Assembly (NCBI GenBank): GCA_001874325.1
Contig: MPCW01000014.1
Location: forward strand, 29,354-93,353
DNA from: Flavobacterium sp. MedPE-SWcel
GTDB lineage: Bacteria; Bacteroidota; Bacteroidia; Flavobacteriales; Flavobacteriaceae
Length of the DNA stretch: 64,000 nucleotides
Direction: 5' to 3'
Numbering within the stretch: the first letter of the stretch is position 1; every line of letters begins with the position of its first letter. The position numbers were made by a program, and so were the translations under genes. Shown here piece after piece: positions 52,048 to 61,385 of the stretch. The notes under the pieces were generated by a model, which was not told the DNA's origin, made no database searches, and worked only from the letters and a program-made list of their open reading frames with translations.

Positions 52048-52195
52048 TTTCTTGAATCTTATTTTTAAGTAGGCAAATATACACATTGATGATACAAAAA
52101 ATAAGTATTCGTATTTAAGATTGTGTAATAAGCTTAAATTTTACAGCGGATACCTAAAACAAATTCTGTATTTTAGTGGCTTAAAAAAACAGCTT

Positions 52196-53440
52196 ATGTT
52201 CAACCTGTTTAGGGAAAATACTAAAATTGCTTTAGGTTCTATTCGTAGCCAGCTATTACGTACAATATTAACAGTTGCCATTATAGGTATAGGTATCTTT
52301 GCATTGGTAGGTATTCTTGCAGCAGTTGCTGTGTTAGAAAGTACTATTACAGGAGATTTTGCTACAATGGGTACTAACACATTTTCTATTAGTAGGTATG
52401 ATTTCTCTGAACAAATAGGTAGAAATGGTGACGGTACAAAAGTTAACGCTATAATTTCTTATCCGCAGGCTAAAGATTTTCAAGAGAAATATAATTTCCC
52501 AGGTTCTACAGTCTCACTTTCGTTTACAGCGGCAAGAAGTGCCGAGGTAAGACATAAGAGTGAAAAAACTGATCCTGAGATAACTATTTTAGGAGCAGAT
52601 GAGTATTTTTTACCTAATTCGGGATTAGAAACAACTAAGGGTAGAAACTTTAATAATTTTGATATCTCTAATAACAATCATGTTTGTATAGTAGGGTCTG
52701 ATTTTGAAAAAGGAATTCTTAAGGATATGAACCCTATAGGGAAAATGATATCGATAAGAGGGGCTAAGTTTAAGGTTATAGGGGTGTTAAAAGAACGTGG
52801 TTCTACCTTTGGTAACCGTCAGGATTTAAGAGTTATAGTACCTATACAATTAGCACGATCATTATTTACAGCACCTAATATTAATTATGATATTAAGGTT
52901 ATGACTGCTAATAAAGATTTATTAGACGCTTCTGTAGACGAAGCTATAATTACCATGAGACGAGTGCGTGGGCTTAACCCTGTAGAAGATAATAACTTTG
53001 GTGTTGAACGTAGTGATGAATTATTAAAAACACTAATATCACAAACCGACACACTTAATATTGCTGCATGGGTTATTGGTATTATTACAGTGTTTGGATC
53101 TTCTATTGCGTTAATGAATATTATGCTAGTATCAGTAACAGAACGTACTAGAGAAATAGGTGTGCGTAAATCGCTTGGAGCAAAAAAGATAACAATAGCT
53201 ACTCAGTTTTTTACAGAGACACTTATTGTTAGCCTTATGGGAGGAGCTTTAGGTATTATTCTTGGTGTGCTTACTGGTGGAGTAGGGGTATCACTTCTTA
53301 TGGATGTATCGTTCCCTATACCATGGATGGCTATTTTTGCAGCACTCACAACTATTTTAGTCGTAACATTATTTTCAGGTTCTTATCCAGCAATTAAAGC
53401 AGCTGCGTTAGACCCTGTAGAGGCATTACGACATGAGTAA
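52196..53440 (+). CDS. MacB/FtsX-like ABC transporter permease
   Basis: The start was set at MFNLFRENTKIALGSIRSQ (52196), the normal beginning of this family; the frame extends 25 unconserved residues upstream. The 414-residue protein has one N-terminal helix (about 22-44), a large periplasmic MacB-PCD domain (about 50-280) and three C-terminal helices with SVTERTREIGVRKSLGAKK, the coupling segment to the ATPase. It probably works in efflux or envelope transfer with an ATPase such as the one at 7493-8212, which is not linked. Confidence 0.88.
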   Translation: MFNLFRENTKIALGSIRSQLLRTILTVAIIGIGIFALVGILAAVAVLESTITGDFATMGTNTFSISRYDFSEQIGRNGDGTKVNAIISYPQAKDFQEKYNFPGSTVSLSFTAARSAEVRHKSEKTDPEITILGADEYFLPNSGLETTKGRNFNNFDISNNNHVCIVGSDFEKGILKDMNPIGKMISIRGAKFKVIGVLKERGSTFGNRQDLRVIVPIQLARSLFTAPNINYDIKVMTANKDLLDASVDEAIITMRRVRGLNPVEDNNFGVERSDELLKTLISQTDTLNIAAWVIGIITVFGSSIALMNIMLVSVTERTREIGVRKSLGAKKITIATQFFTETLIVSLMGGALGIILGVLTGGVGVSLLMDVSFPIPWMAIFAALTTILVVTLFSGSYPAIKAAALDPVEALRHE

Positions 53441-53454
53441 TACTTTGTAGGTGC

Positions 53455-54300
53455 TTAAAGTAATGCTTTAATCATTCTGTCATTACCATAAATATCCTTT
53501 CGTACTTCTATATTTTTATAGTTGTATTTTTCGATCATTTTAGCAGTCTCATTACCTAGGTATTGATTGATTTCAAAATATAATTTACCATCAGTGGTAA
53601 GGCTATTTTTTGCTAGGTCTGCAATTTTATTGTAGAATAATAAAGGATCATTGTCTTCTACAAAAAGGGCAAGATGTGGCTCATGGTCTAGTACATTATC
53701 TTTTATCTCTTGTTTTTCAAGATTACGTACATAAGGAGGGTTAGATACTATAATGTCAAATTGCTCAGGTAAACTAGTAGTAGCTAATATATCTTTTTGC
53801 CAAAAGGTAATATCAACATTATTTTGTTTTGCATTATTTTGAGCTACAGTTAGTGCTTCGGGAGAAACATCTATGGCATACACCTTAGCATTAGGAATGT
53901 TTTTAGCAATTGAAATAGCAATACAACCGCTACCAGTACCTATATCTAATATTTTGATATTTTCTTTGACTTTATTATCATTTACTATCCAGTCAACAAG
54001 TTCTTCTGTTTCAGGTCGAGGTATAAGCGTATGTTTGTTTACCGCAAATTCTAGCCCATAAAAATGAGCCTTTTCAAATATATACTGAATTGGTTTTTGT
54101 TGCTCTAGTGCTTCTAATACCTTATCCCATTTTACAATCTCATCAGGTGTTAACTCAGCATCTGGATTTAAAGCAATATCTACGCGTTGCCAGTTTTTAA
54201 GGTTTTCGAGGGTAATAATAAAAAAGCTTTCGGCCTCCATACTATCATATAATGGGGTGAGTTTCTGTATAAACTGATCTCTATAAGTTCTTAATTTCAT
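53455..54300 (-). CDS. prmC: Release factor glutamine methyltransferase PrmC
   Basis: PrmC methylates the GGQ glutamine of peptide chain release factors. The 281-residue protein has a helical N-terminal domain, the HLIPRPETEELVDW segment, SAM motif LDIGTGSGCIAISIA and the catalytic NPPY in IIVSNPPYVRN (about 185-195). Length is normal. It follows a GNAT gene by 17 bp on the same strand and converges on the ABC permease gene. Confidence 0.95.
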   Translation of the reverse strand: MKLRTYRDQFIQKLTPLYDSMEAESFFIITLENLKNWQRVDIALNPDAELTPDEIVKWDKVLEALEQQKPIQYIFEKAHFYGLEFAVNKHTLIPRPETEELVDWIVNDNKVKENIKILDIGTGSGCIAISIAKNIPNAKVYAIDVSPEALTVAQNNAKQNNVDITFWQKDILATTSLPEQFDIIVSNPPYVRNLEKQEIKDNVLDHEPHLALFVEDNDPLLFYNKIADLAKNSLTTDGKLYFEINQYLGNETAKMIEKYNYKNIEVRKDIYGNDRMIKALL

Positions 54301-54317
54301 GATGTTTTTTATTCTTT

Positions 54318-54806
54318 TTAGAGCCTCAGTTTTTTTAGCATTAGTACAGGACAGGCAGAATGACCTGTGGCGCCCATGCGGGTGTCTATATATTCGAAAC
54401 CATATTTTTTATATAGTTTTTGAGCATCGTTCATATAGGTCATTGTTTCGAGGTAGCAATTTTTAAATCCAAAATTACGCGCGCTTTGCAAACACTTTTC
54501 CATAACGCTTGCTCCAATACCTAGCCCTCTTGCTTCGCTTAAAAAATACATTTTTTGTAACTCACAAGTATCTAAAGATTCCTCTTCTAAAGGAGCTACG
54601 CCTGCTCCTCCAATAATTTTACCATTAAGTTCTACTACAAAATAGATGCAATCTTTTTTGGTATATGTTTCAAACATACAATCTAAAGAAGCATCAGCAT
54701 AAGCTGTTCCTACTTTGGGTACATTATGTTCTAAAAGTACATCGCGTATTACTTTTTTTAAAGCAATATTGTCGCTAGGTTGTATTTTTCTGATGGTTTG
54801 AATCAT
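54318..54806 (-). CDS. GNAT family N-acetyltransferase
   Basis: The 162-residue protein has the GNAT core with GKIIGGAGVAPL (strands 2-3), ELQKMYFLSEARGLGIGASVME (about 86-107) containing the RGLGIG acetyl-CoA loop, and YLETMTYMNDAQKLYKKYGF. The N-terminal RKIQPSDN is typical. The acceptor is unknown. It is upstream of prmC and probably cotranscribed; modification of a ribosomal factor would be a guess only. Confidence 0.87.
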   Translation of the reverse strand: MIQTIRKIQPSDNIALKKVIRDVLLEHNVPKVGTAYADASLDCMFETYTKKDCIYFVVELNGKIIGGAGVAPLEEESLDTCELQKMYFLSEARGLGIGASVMEKCLQSARNFGFKNCYLETMTYMNDAQKLYKKYGFEYIDTRMGATGHSACPVLMLKKLRL

Positions 54807-54810
54807 ACTA

Positions 54811-54818
54811 CAAAGCTA
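54811..54818 (-). promoter_or_regulatory. -7 promoter element of the GNAT-prmC pair
   Basis: TAGCTTTG on the minus strand matches TAnnTTTG, with TTA exactly 19 bp upstream in place of TTG. It ends only 4 bp before the start codon, again implying a leaderless or nearly leaderless mRNA. Confidence 0.5.
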
Positions 54819-54861
54819 CTACTATTTGCGGATTTTGTAACTTTACATTTTTACAATTATA

Positions 54862-55926
54862 ATGAATCACGAATTTTATATAAAGCGTTGTTTAGAGCTA
54901 GCAGCAAAAGGATTGAGAGCGGCTATGCCTAACCCATCGGTTGGCGCAGTATTAGTCCATAACAATCGTATTATTGGTGAAGGATATACTTCTCCTTATG
55001 GTGGAGCGCATGGTGAGGTGAATTGTTTAAATTCGGTCTCTCAAGAAGATCGCAATTTAATATCTCAAGCAACACTTTATGTTAGTTTAGAGCCTTGTAG
55101 TCATTACGGAAAAACACCTCCTTGTTGTAATTTGATTATAGAACACGAGATTCCTACTGTTGTTATAGGGACTATAGATCCTCATGAAAAGGTTGCAGGT
55201 AACGGTATACGCAGGCTACAAGAGGCAGGTAAAAATGTTATTGTAGGAGTGTTAGAGCAAGAATGCATAGCTTCTAATAAACGATTTATTACTTTCCATA
55301 AAAAGAAACGTCCATATGTAATACTTAAATGGGCAGAGAGTGCAGATGGTTATATAAGTCCATTGGATAGACCTCCTCACATAAGTAATACATTTGAGAG
55401 TAAAAAACCTGTGTGGATAACTAATGCTTACTCTCGACAGCTAGTACATAAATGGCGTAGTGAGGAAATGGCTATTTTGGTAGGTACTCAAACAGTTGTA
55501 GATGATAATCCTAAGCTAGATGTAAGGAGCTGGACAGGAGATAATCCTGTTCGTATGGTGTTAGATAGAAAAGGGCGTGTAGGTAGTGAGTATTCAGTTA
55601 AGGATGGTAAAGTGAAAACATTTGTGCTGACTGAACAAGCAGAGATGGTTAATTCTGATAATTTAATTTACGAGCAAGTTTCTTTTGACGATAACCTTGC
55701 AATAACAATTGCTGATGTGTTATATAAACACAATATACAATCGGTTATAATTGAAGGAGGGCTAAAAACGTTACAAACTTTTATAGATGCTAATTTATGG
55801 GATGAGGCACGAGTTTTTAAAGGTAGTACAGTCTTTGGAGAAGGAACTAAGGCTCCTGTTTTTAATGAGGTAATATCTAAGAGAGAAAATATATTAAACG
55901 ATGAGCTATTAATTTTTAAAAACTAA
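54862..55926 (+). CDS. ribD: Bifunctional riboflavin deaminase/reductase RibD
   Basis: RibD performs the second and third steps of riboflavin synthesis: deamination of the pyrimidine and reduction of the ribosyl chain. The 354-residue protein has the zinc deaminase domain (1-145) with HGEVN (H50, E52) and EPCSHYGKTPPC (C79, C88), and the reductase domain (about 150-354) with LKWAESADGYIS, VGTQTVVDDNP and VIIEGGLKTLQTFI. The zinc motif starts HGE instead of HAE, common in this phylum as far as I recall. The 3' end doubles as terminator stem. Confidence 0.95.
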   Translation: MNHEFYIKRCLELAAKGLRAAMPNPSVGAVLVHNNRIIGEGYTSPYGGAHGEVNCLNSVSQEDRNLISQATLYVSLEPCSHYGKTPPCCNLIIEHEIPTVVIGTIDPHEKVAGNGIRRLQEAGKNVIVGVLEQECIASNKRFITFHKKKRPYVILKWAESADGYISPLDRPPHISNTFESKKPVWITNAYSRQLVHKWRSEEMAILVGTQTVVDDNPKLDVRSWTGDNPVRMVLDRKGRVGSEYSVKDGKVKTFVLTEQAEMVNSDNLIYEQVSFDDNLAITIADVLYKHNIQSVIIEGGLKTLQTFIDANLWDEARVFKGSTVFGEGTKAPVFNEVISKRENILNDELLIFKN

Positions 55927-55940
55927 TAGCTCATCGTTTA
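55895..55940. terminator. Terminator-like hairpin that includes the 3' end of ribD
   Basis: TAAACGATGAGCTATTA (55895-55911) pairs perfectly with 55924-55940; the right arm begins with the ribD stop codon. Between them lies ATTTTTAAAAAC. It separates ribD from a convergent lipoprotein gene. Confidence 0.7.
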
Positions 55941-55956
55941 TGTATAAAATTTAGTA

Positions 55957-56394
55957 TTACTCTGTTTTTGATTTAATAGCAGCTACTAAATTAGCATGAT
56001 CATCAGTGTAAAATAATAGTTTTCTATTTTCAGGTAATCTACCATCAAAGTCTTCTTGTAATAATAGGCAGCTTATTTTTTCTACAGCAGCTTGGTCATC
56101 AGGACCTATAATATACATTCCTATTGTATTTTCATCTTTCATAAAGAACGAAAACTTAGCTTTATAAGAGTTGTTAGGTATTTCTTCTACAGCCCTCATC
56201 ATGTCGCCAGCTAGAGCCTTATCTTCATCAGTATAAGTATATCCTTTGTTAGCAATTGTTTTTAAATCCATAATTTCAAAGCCTGTAACTTCTATTCCAC
56301 AATATTTTTCTTTAGGAGCTTCATGTTGTTTTTTACAGTTGGTTAACATAATGCTAAAAATGAGCAGGAGCAGTGTTTTAGTGGCGGTTTTCAT
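55957..56394 (-). CDS. Small lipoprotein of unknown function
   Basis: The 145-residue protein has a lipoprotein signal with lipobox LTNC (Cys20), followed by KKQHEAPKEKYCG. The mature domain has three cysteines and mixed alpha/beta character (KAKFSFFMKDENTIGMYIIG, KLLFYTDDHANLVAAIK). I recognise no family. It converges on ribD and appears to be transcribed alone. Composition is like that of its neighbours, without sign of recent transfer. Confidence 0.68.
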   Translation of the reverse strand: MKTATKTLLLLIFSIMLTNCKKQHEAPKEKYCGIEVTGFEIMDLKTIANKGYTYTDEDKALAGDMMRAVEEIPNNSYKAKFSFFMKDENTIGMYIIGPDDQAAVEKISCLLLQEDFDGRLPENRKLLFYTDDHANLVAAIKSKTE

Positions 56395-56471
56395 AAGCGT
56401 ATGTTTTAAGTTTTATACTATTAAAGTTACGAAATAATTATCAAGTATTAGCCTAAAATATATAAACAAAA

Positions 56472-56497
56472 ATCCCGAAAACAATTGTTTTCGGGAT
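56472..56497 (-). terminator. Palindromic terminator after the small gene at 56528
   Basis: A perfect 26-bp palindrome (13-bp arms, ATCCCGAAAACAA type) with A run at its left side, so a T tract on the minus strand. Confidence 0.83.
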
Positions 56498-56527
56498 GTG
56501 TAGAATTAGTGTGTCTTAAGTGTTTTT

Positions 56528-56764
56528 TTAAACAGTACTCAGAAAAACTATTTTGTTTTTAGAAACATCGCCACTAGTATCTTGAACAATTTCAATTCCT
56601 AATATTTCGAAGGGACGTTCGATTTGATTACCATTAAAATCAAGGTAATCCATAACCAGATCATCAAAATTGTCTGGGTGAAGTGTAATTGCTACACTGT
56701 CAGTAAGTTCATTTTCGAGAATAAAATTTTGCATTCCCTCATAAGTAATTTTCTCCATAAGCAT
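56528..56764 (-). CDS. Small acidic hypothetical protein
   Basis: The 78-residue protein (76 if the second ATG at 56758 is used) reads MEKITYEGMQNFILENELTD at its start. It is acidic, has no signal peptide or membrane segment and no cysteines, and ends in a beta-rich part (KNKIVFLSTV). I do not recognise it. A terminator 31 bp downstream and codon use like that of the neighbours support that it is real. Confidence 0.55.
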   Translation of the reverse strand: MLMEKITYEGMQNFILENELTDSVAITLHPDNFDDLVMDYLDFNGNQIERPFEILGIEIVQDTSGDVSKNKIVFLSTV

Positions 56765-56915
56765 TCATAAGTTTAGTTCTTATAAAAATAGGAAAGTAGA
56801 TTGAATTAAATATTGGTTACAATGTTAAAATTTATCAATTTAACATTTATGAGGTGATTTGTTGGTAAATACTGTAATTTCTGACGATTAATATTGTGGT
56901 ATTGATAATTTGAGA

Positions 56916-57533
56916 TTATTGTGCCATAAAATCGATTATTCCATTACCTGTATCTCCTTTTTTAGGAGTGTTATCTTCAGTTATATCCCAATTGATGTTA
57001 GGGTACTTCTTTTTAAACTCCTCTTTATCCCTGTCAAATTTATCCCATATAAATATTCTAGGACTTCCAGGTGCAGCATTTTCTACATAGTTAAATTCTC
57101 CAATATATGTTATTGCTCCTTTTTTAATATCAAAAGGAATAGAGAATTTTTTACTATCGCTTACCATTCCAGTATAACCAATATGATCGAGGTAGTTGTA
57201 TTGTGTAAAGGCATATTTGCCAGGCTCACCTTCTATAATAAAAGTATATGTCTTTTTGTCGTTAAAATCGCCATTATAAACACGTTCTCTTTTAAGACGT
57301 GCCTTAATTTCTATTTTTCCATCATTACGACGTATGAATTTTTTGTCTCCAGATATAGGTTCATAAAAAAAGCGATAGATATCATTTGTAGGCTTTTCTC
57401 CTTCAAATGTTATTGTACCTATGGCTAATCCTTTTTCTGACGTGGTATTAAATGTTTCAGGAGTAGTGTTTGTTGAGGAACTACAGGCTGTTAAGAGAAA
57501 AAAACTGGTAAAGAGTATAAATATAGATTTCAT
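56916..57533 (-). CDS. Lipoprotein of unknown function
   Basis: The start at 57533 gives a lipoprotein signal (MKSIFILFTSFFLLTACSSS, Cys17); the frame extends 33 residues further upstream but those are unlike a protein. The 205-residue product has a Thr/Ser/Asn-rich linker and a beta-rich domain with GLAIGTITFEGEKPTNDIYRF, KKTYTFIIEGEPGKYAF and ITYIGEFNYVE, a pattern seen in small envelope beta-sandwich proteins. No family was recognised. It lies in a run of small unknown genes. Confidence 0.68.
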   Translation of the reverse strand: MKSIFILFTSFFLLTACSSSTNTTPETFNTTSEKGLAIGTITFEGEKPTNDIYRFFYEPISGDKKFIRRNDGKIEIKARLKRERVYNGDFNDKKTYTFIIEGEPGKYAFTQYNYLDHIGYTGMVSDSKKFSIPFDIKKGAITYIGEFNYVENAAPGSPRIFIWDKFDRDKEEFKKKYPNINWDITEDNTPKKGDTGNGIIDFMAQ

Positions 57534-57639
57534 AGTTATATTTTTATACTTGTAAAGGTATAAAAACAAACTTTGAGTGTTTTTGACTCTTAGTTCTTTT
57601 AACAAACAATTAGAATAGAGATGCAGTAACAAGTATTAT

Positions 57640-57828
57640 TTAAAATAACTCAGCTAGATAGTATATTTCTTTTTCGGTATATCTTTTTTCATTTTTTCCT
57701 TTAGTTTCAGAACAAGTATAGGAAACAGAACCATCTTTTTTTTGATTAATTTTCCAAACATATATTGGTGTTTTAAGACCAAATTTTCCTGCTACATATA
57801 CTTCATCATTAATACTGAATTTTGTCAT
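57640..57828 (-). CDS. Small hypothetical protein
   Basis: The 62-residue protein starts at MTKFSINDEVYVAGKFG; an ATG nine codons upstream is less likely because the region before 57828 is AT-rich and unconserved in character. Short beta-strands (YVWKINQKKDGSVSYTC) and the opening FSINDEVYV recall a small SH3-like barrel, in which such a phrase is the first strand, but this is weak. Cytoplasmic by sequence. Function unknown. Confidence 0.5.
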   Translation of the reverse strand: MTKFSINDEVYVAGKFGLKTPIYVWKINQKKDGSVSYTCSETKGKNEKRYTEKEIYYLAELF

Positions 57829-57920
57829 ATTAAGGGGTTTATCGTAAATATACAAAATAAAATTTCAGTAAGTAAGTAATGTCAGATTTTATAACAGTTG
57901 TGTTAGTAAGAAAAATAAGA

Positions 57921-58529
57921 TTAATTCATGTAAGGGTTAAAGTAATTATCCGCTATAAGCCCAAATTTTTTCATTGTAGTATAGTTAAAAGCCCCACCTA
58001 TTACTGCGCCAATTCCAAAGGGTATGAACTTACCAAGCGATGAAGTACCACGCTTAGAACCGTATTTAATCATTAATTCTTTCCCTATTTTTTGATGCAT
58101 ACGGTTACGTAATTTATCACTTAGGTATTTATCAAAATGCTCAACTCGACCACTTTTTTTAGTCAATACACCAGACCAAATAGCGAGTACTGTAATAAAT
58201 TCGGCTTCAAACTCTTTCTCGATATCTTTACCATAAATTAAAGACGTTCCATAACAAACACCTGCCATCCATCGTAGCATAAGAATAAGGTCGGTAGATA
58301 GTGATCCAGCCTCTATAACAGCCTGAGTAGTTGTACCCAAACCAGGTATAATACCAGGTAGTGCTGTAACAGCTCCTACAGAGGTGTATTTGTTTCTAAT
58401 TTTTTTTATGTATAACCTAGATAGCTCATTGGGCGATGCATACGGGTTAGAAATACGTAGTTTATGCACACTACGCCTTACATCGTTATAAGCAGGGTTA
58501 ACTTTTCGTATTATTATATTAAAATTCAT
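57921..58529 (-). CDS. EcsC-like protein
   Basis: The 202-residue protein has two glycine-rich hydrophobic stretches: SVGAVTALPGIIPGLGTTTQ (about 51-70) and LGKFIPFGIGAVIGGAFNYT (about 164-184). The second, followed by the charged MKKFG, resembles the end of EcsC family proteins. EcsC is found with an ABC exporter in Bacillus; here no such genes are adjacent. Membrane association is likely. Assignment is by pattern only. Confidence 0.62.
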   Translation of the reverse strand: MNFNIIIRKVNPAYNDVRRSVHKLRISNPYASPNELSRLYIKKIRNKYTSVGAVTALPGIIPGLGTTTQAVIEAGSLSTDLILMLRWMAGVCYGTSLIYGKDIEKEFEAEFITVLAIWSGVLTKKSGRVEHFDKYLSDKLRNRMHQKIGKELMIKYGSKRGTSSLGKFIPFGIGAVIGGAFNYTTMKKFGLIADNYFNPYMN

Positions 58530-58839
58530 ACAATATATGTATCAAATAGTATTCCAAATAATAAAAGTGTAAAATATGTTCTATTTTACTTTAGTACTTA
58601 TTATATAAACGTAGTATTGTTCATCTTTGTTATGTAGCTATTTGATATATAATAAAACCAACTCTAAAACTACTTCCATATGTATACTGTTTTGATACTG
58701 TAAATGTAATAATTTGTCTATGTGTATAAGAATAAACTGTAAATTACGTTATAGCCCAAGATAATATAATAAAGGATGCAACCTCTTTTACAAAGAAATC
58801 GTCTATTACTATAATTTGAAAATCATCAATCAATATAAT
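58530..58839. other. AT-rich intergenic region of 310 bp
   Basis: It lies between divergent genes (EcsC-like, minus; DUF5686, plus). I see no reading frame, RNA gene or long hairpin. TATAATTTG near 58811-58819 is close to a -7 element for the DUF5686 gene but one base short of TAnnTTTG. Confidence 0.5.
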
Positions 58840-61314
58840 ATGTATAAATTTTTTACTTTATTAACTCTTTTACTGGGTGTTACATCTTATGCTCAAATAA
58901 AAGGAAAAATAACTTCTACAGATGGTCAGCCCATACCTTTTGTGAATGTATCTCTAGAGAACACTTACTCAGGTACTACAGCAAATGAAGAGGGGGAGTA
59001 TGAGCTAAATATAAAAACTAAAGGAGAGTATATAGTTCTTTTTCAATCAATAGGGTATAAGGCTACTAAGAGAACTGTTACTATTAACTCTTTTCCATAC
59101 AAGTTAGATATTGTATTACAAGACGAAACCTATCAATTAGATGAGGTTATAATATCTAATAAAGATAATCCTGCTAATCGTATAATTAGAAATGCTATTG
59201 CAAATAAAAAGGAAAATTCGGCAAAAACTGGACGTTTTGAGGCTGATTTTTATTCCAAAGGTATTTTTAGAGTACAAGATATGCCTGATAAGATAATGGG
59301 AATAAAGGTAGAGGATGACGAGGGAGTGTTAGATAGTACAGGGACAGGTATTATTTATTTATCAGAAACGGTTTCTAAAATTGTATTTGAACAACCTAAT
59401 AATCTTAAAGAACGTATTATAGCCTCTAAAATTAGTGGTAACGATAAGGGGTTTAGTTATAATACTGCGATGGGTACTTTCTATAATTTTTATGATAACT
59501 ATGTAGAGTTTAATGTTAATATGGTATCGCCATTAGCTAATAATGCTTTTAACTATTATAAGTACTCTTTTGAAGGAATTTACTATGATGAGAATGGCAC
59601 ATTGATAAATAAAATAAAAGTAATACCTAGGAGAGATAAAGAACCTGTTTTTGAAGGGTATATTTATATAGTAGAAGATAGTTGGGCTATATCGGCTGTA
59701 GATTTTGATATAAAAGGGTATAGGATGCAGCAGCCCATACTAGAAACAATGAATTTAAAACAAAACTTTAGTTATAATACTAATAATAGGATTTGGGCAA
59801 AAAATTCACAAACATTCGATTTTAAGGCAGGGTTATTTGGTATAACGTTTACGGGAACATTTACCCATATATATAATAACTATGTATTTCATGATAGCTT
59901 TGATAAAGGAACATTTGGTAAAGAGATTGTGTATATAGAGAAAGATTCTAATAAAAAAGACTCTCTATATTGGAAAGCTATGCGACCAGTTCCGCTTACT
60001 GAAGAAGAGGTAACTGATTATATTAAGAAAGACAGTATTCAAACATTACACACTTCAGAGGTTTACCTTGATTCTATAGATAAGAAAAATAACAAGTTTG
60101 GCGTTTTTGATATATTGAGTGGTTATTCATATCGAGATTCTCATAAAAATATGCGTTTTGGTTATGACGGAGTGCTTGATCCTACTGATATTAGCTTTAA
60201 TACAGTACAGGGGTGGAACTTTAAAACAGGTCTCTCATTTAGTAAGTATAATGAAGAGGAAGGTAAATCGATGTATGCTAGAGCGTTATTTAATTACGGT
60301 ATTGCCGAAGACCGCTTGCGTGTTATGGGACAATTTTCATATCGTTTTAATAAAATAAATAATGCATCGCTGTATATTACTGGAGGTAATACCGCTGCAC
60401 AGTATAGTAAAACAGAGCCGATAAGTAAGTTTAAGAATACTATAAGTACTTTATTCTTTAAGGATAACTACATGAAGCTTTATGATAATACTTTTGCAAG
60501 AGCACAGTATCGACAAGAAGTTATCACAGGTTTATATATGTCAGGTAGTTTAGAGTATACAAGAAGACGAGCATTACAAAATAATACGGATTATGTATTG
60601 ATAAAAGATGATGATTTATATACGTCTAACAACCCTCTAGCACCAGAAATAGATGCGTTGGCTTTTGAAAAACATAACTTAATGAAAGCAGGGGGTTATG
60701 CAAGTATTCGATTTGGTCAAAAATACATAACACGACCAGATGGAAGAATACCAGTTAGTAGTGGTAACTACCCATTAATATCAGTAGGGTATGAGAAAGG
60801 ATTTGCAGGGAGCGATAAAAAGTATGAATATGATTTTGTAGGAGGACGTGTTTATTACAGTACTACCTTAGGTAATAAAGGTAATTTTGGAATAAATGTA
60901 AAAGGTGGGAAGTTTTTTAATGCCGAAGAAATTTCGTTTGTAGATTATAAGCATTTTAATGGTAATCAAACTCATGTAGGTGGAGGTAATAGATATCTTA
61001 ACGTATTTAATTTATTACCATATTATACGCATAGTACTAATGATAGATATCTAGAGCTACATGCAGAGCATAATTTTAAGGGGTATATGATGAATAAAGT
61101 TCCATTATTAAATAAATTGCAATGGAATTTAGTATTGGGGTATCATCAAATTTCGACACCTGATTATAAACCATATAGTGAGTTTACAGCAGGGTTTGAT
61201 AATATTGGTTTTGGTAAATTTAGAATGTTGCGTATTGATTATGTTCGTTCTTATCAAAGTGGTTTTCAAACCGATGGTATTATCTTCGGGCTTAAATTTT
61301 TAGATATGCTTTAG
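58840..61314 (+). CDS. DUF5686 outer-membrane protein with carboxypeptidase-like regulatory domain
   Basis: The start at 58840 gives a signal peptide (MYKFFTLLTLLLGVTSYAQ). Residues about 20-105 form a CarboxypepD_reg-like beta-sandwich (ITSTDGQPIPFVNVSLENT, TTANEEGEYEL), then YQLDEVIISNKDNPANRIIRNAI leads into the DUF5686 domain, which continues to the C-terminus with many amphipathic strands, fitting an outer-membrane barrel of 824 residues. It resembles TonB-dependent receptors at the front but lacks the plug domain. Function unknown; common in Bacteroidota. It ends with aromatic-rich strand GLKFLDML. Confidence 0.85.
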   Translation: MYKFFTLLTLLLGVTSYAQIKGKITSTDGQPIPFVNVSLENTYSGTTANEEGEYELNIKTKGEYIVLFQSIGYKATKRTVTINSFPYKLDIVLQDETYQLDEVIISNKDNPANRIIRNAIANKKENSAKTGRFEADFYSKGIFRVQDMPDKIMGIKVEDDEGVLDSTGTGIIYLSETVSKIVFEQPNNLKERIIASKISGNDKGFSYNTAMGTFYNFYDNYVEFNVNMVSPLANNAFNYYKYSFEGIYYDENGTLINKIKVIPRRDKEPVFEGYIYIVEDSWAISAVDFDIKGYRMQQPILETMNLKQNFSYNTNNRIWAKNSQTFDFKAGLFGITFTGTFTHIYNNYVFHDSFDKGTFGKEIVYIEKDSNKKDSLYWKAMRPVPLTEEEVTDYIKKDSIQTLHTSEVYLDSIDKKNNKFGVFDILSGYSYRDSHKNMRFGYDGVLDPTDISFNTVQGWNFKTGLSFSKYNEEEGKSMYARALFNYGIAEDRLRVMGQFSYRFNKINNASLYITGGNTAAQYSKTEPISKFKNTISTLFFKDNYMKLYDNTFARAQYRQEVITGLYMSGSLEYTRRRALQNNTDYVLIKDDDLYTSNNPLAPEIDALAFEKHNLMKAGGYASIRFGQKYITRPDGRIPVSSGNYPLISVGYEKGFAGSDKKYEYDFVGGRVYYSTTLGNKGNFGINVKGGKFFNAEEISFVDYKHFNGNQTHVGGGNRYLNVFNLLPYYTHSTNDRYLELHAEHNFKGYMMNKVPLLNKLQWNLVLGYHQISTPDYKPYSEFTAGFDNIGFGKFRMLRIDYVRSYQSGFQTDGIIFGLKFLDML

Positions 61315-61327
61315 AATGTGATATCGA

Positions 61328-61369
61328 ATACAAAAAAAGGACGCTTTATAAAGCGTCCTTTTTTTGTAT
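61328..61369. terminator. Bidirectional terminator between the DUF5686 gene and murA
   Basis: A 42-bp perfect palindrome (21-bp arms, core GGACGCTTTATAAAGCGTCC) has A7 and T7 tracts inside the stem. Confidence 0.9.
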
Positions 61370-61385
61370 AAATCAATATAAGTTT

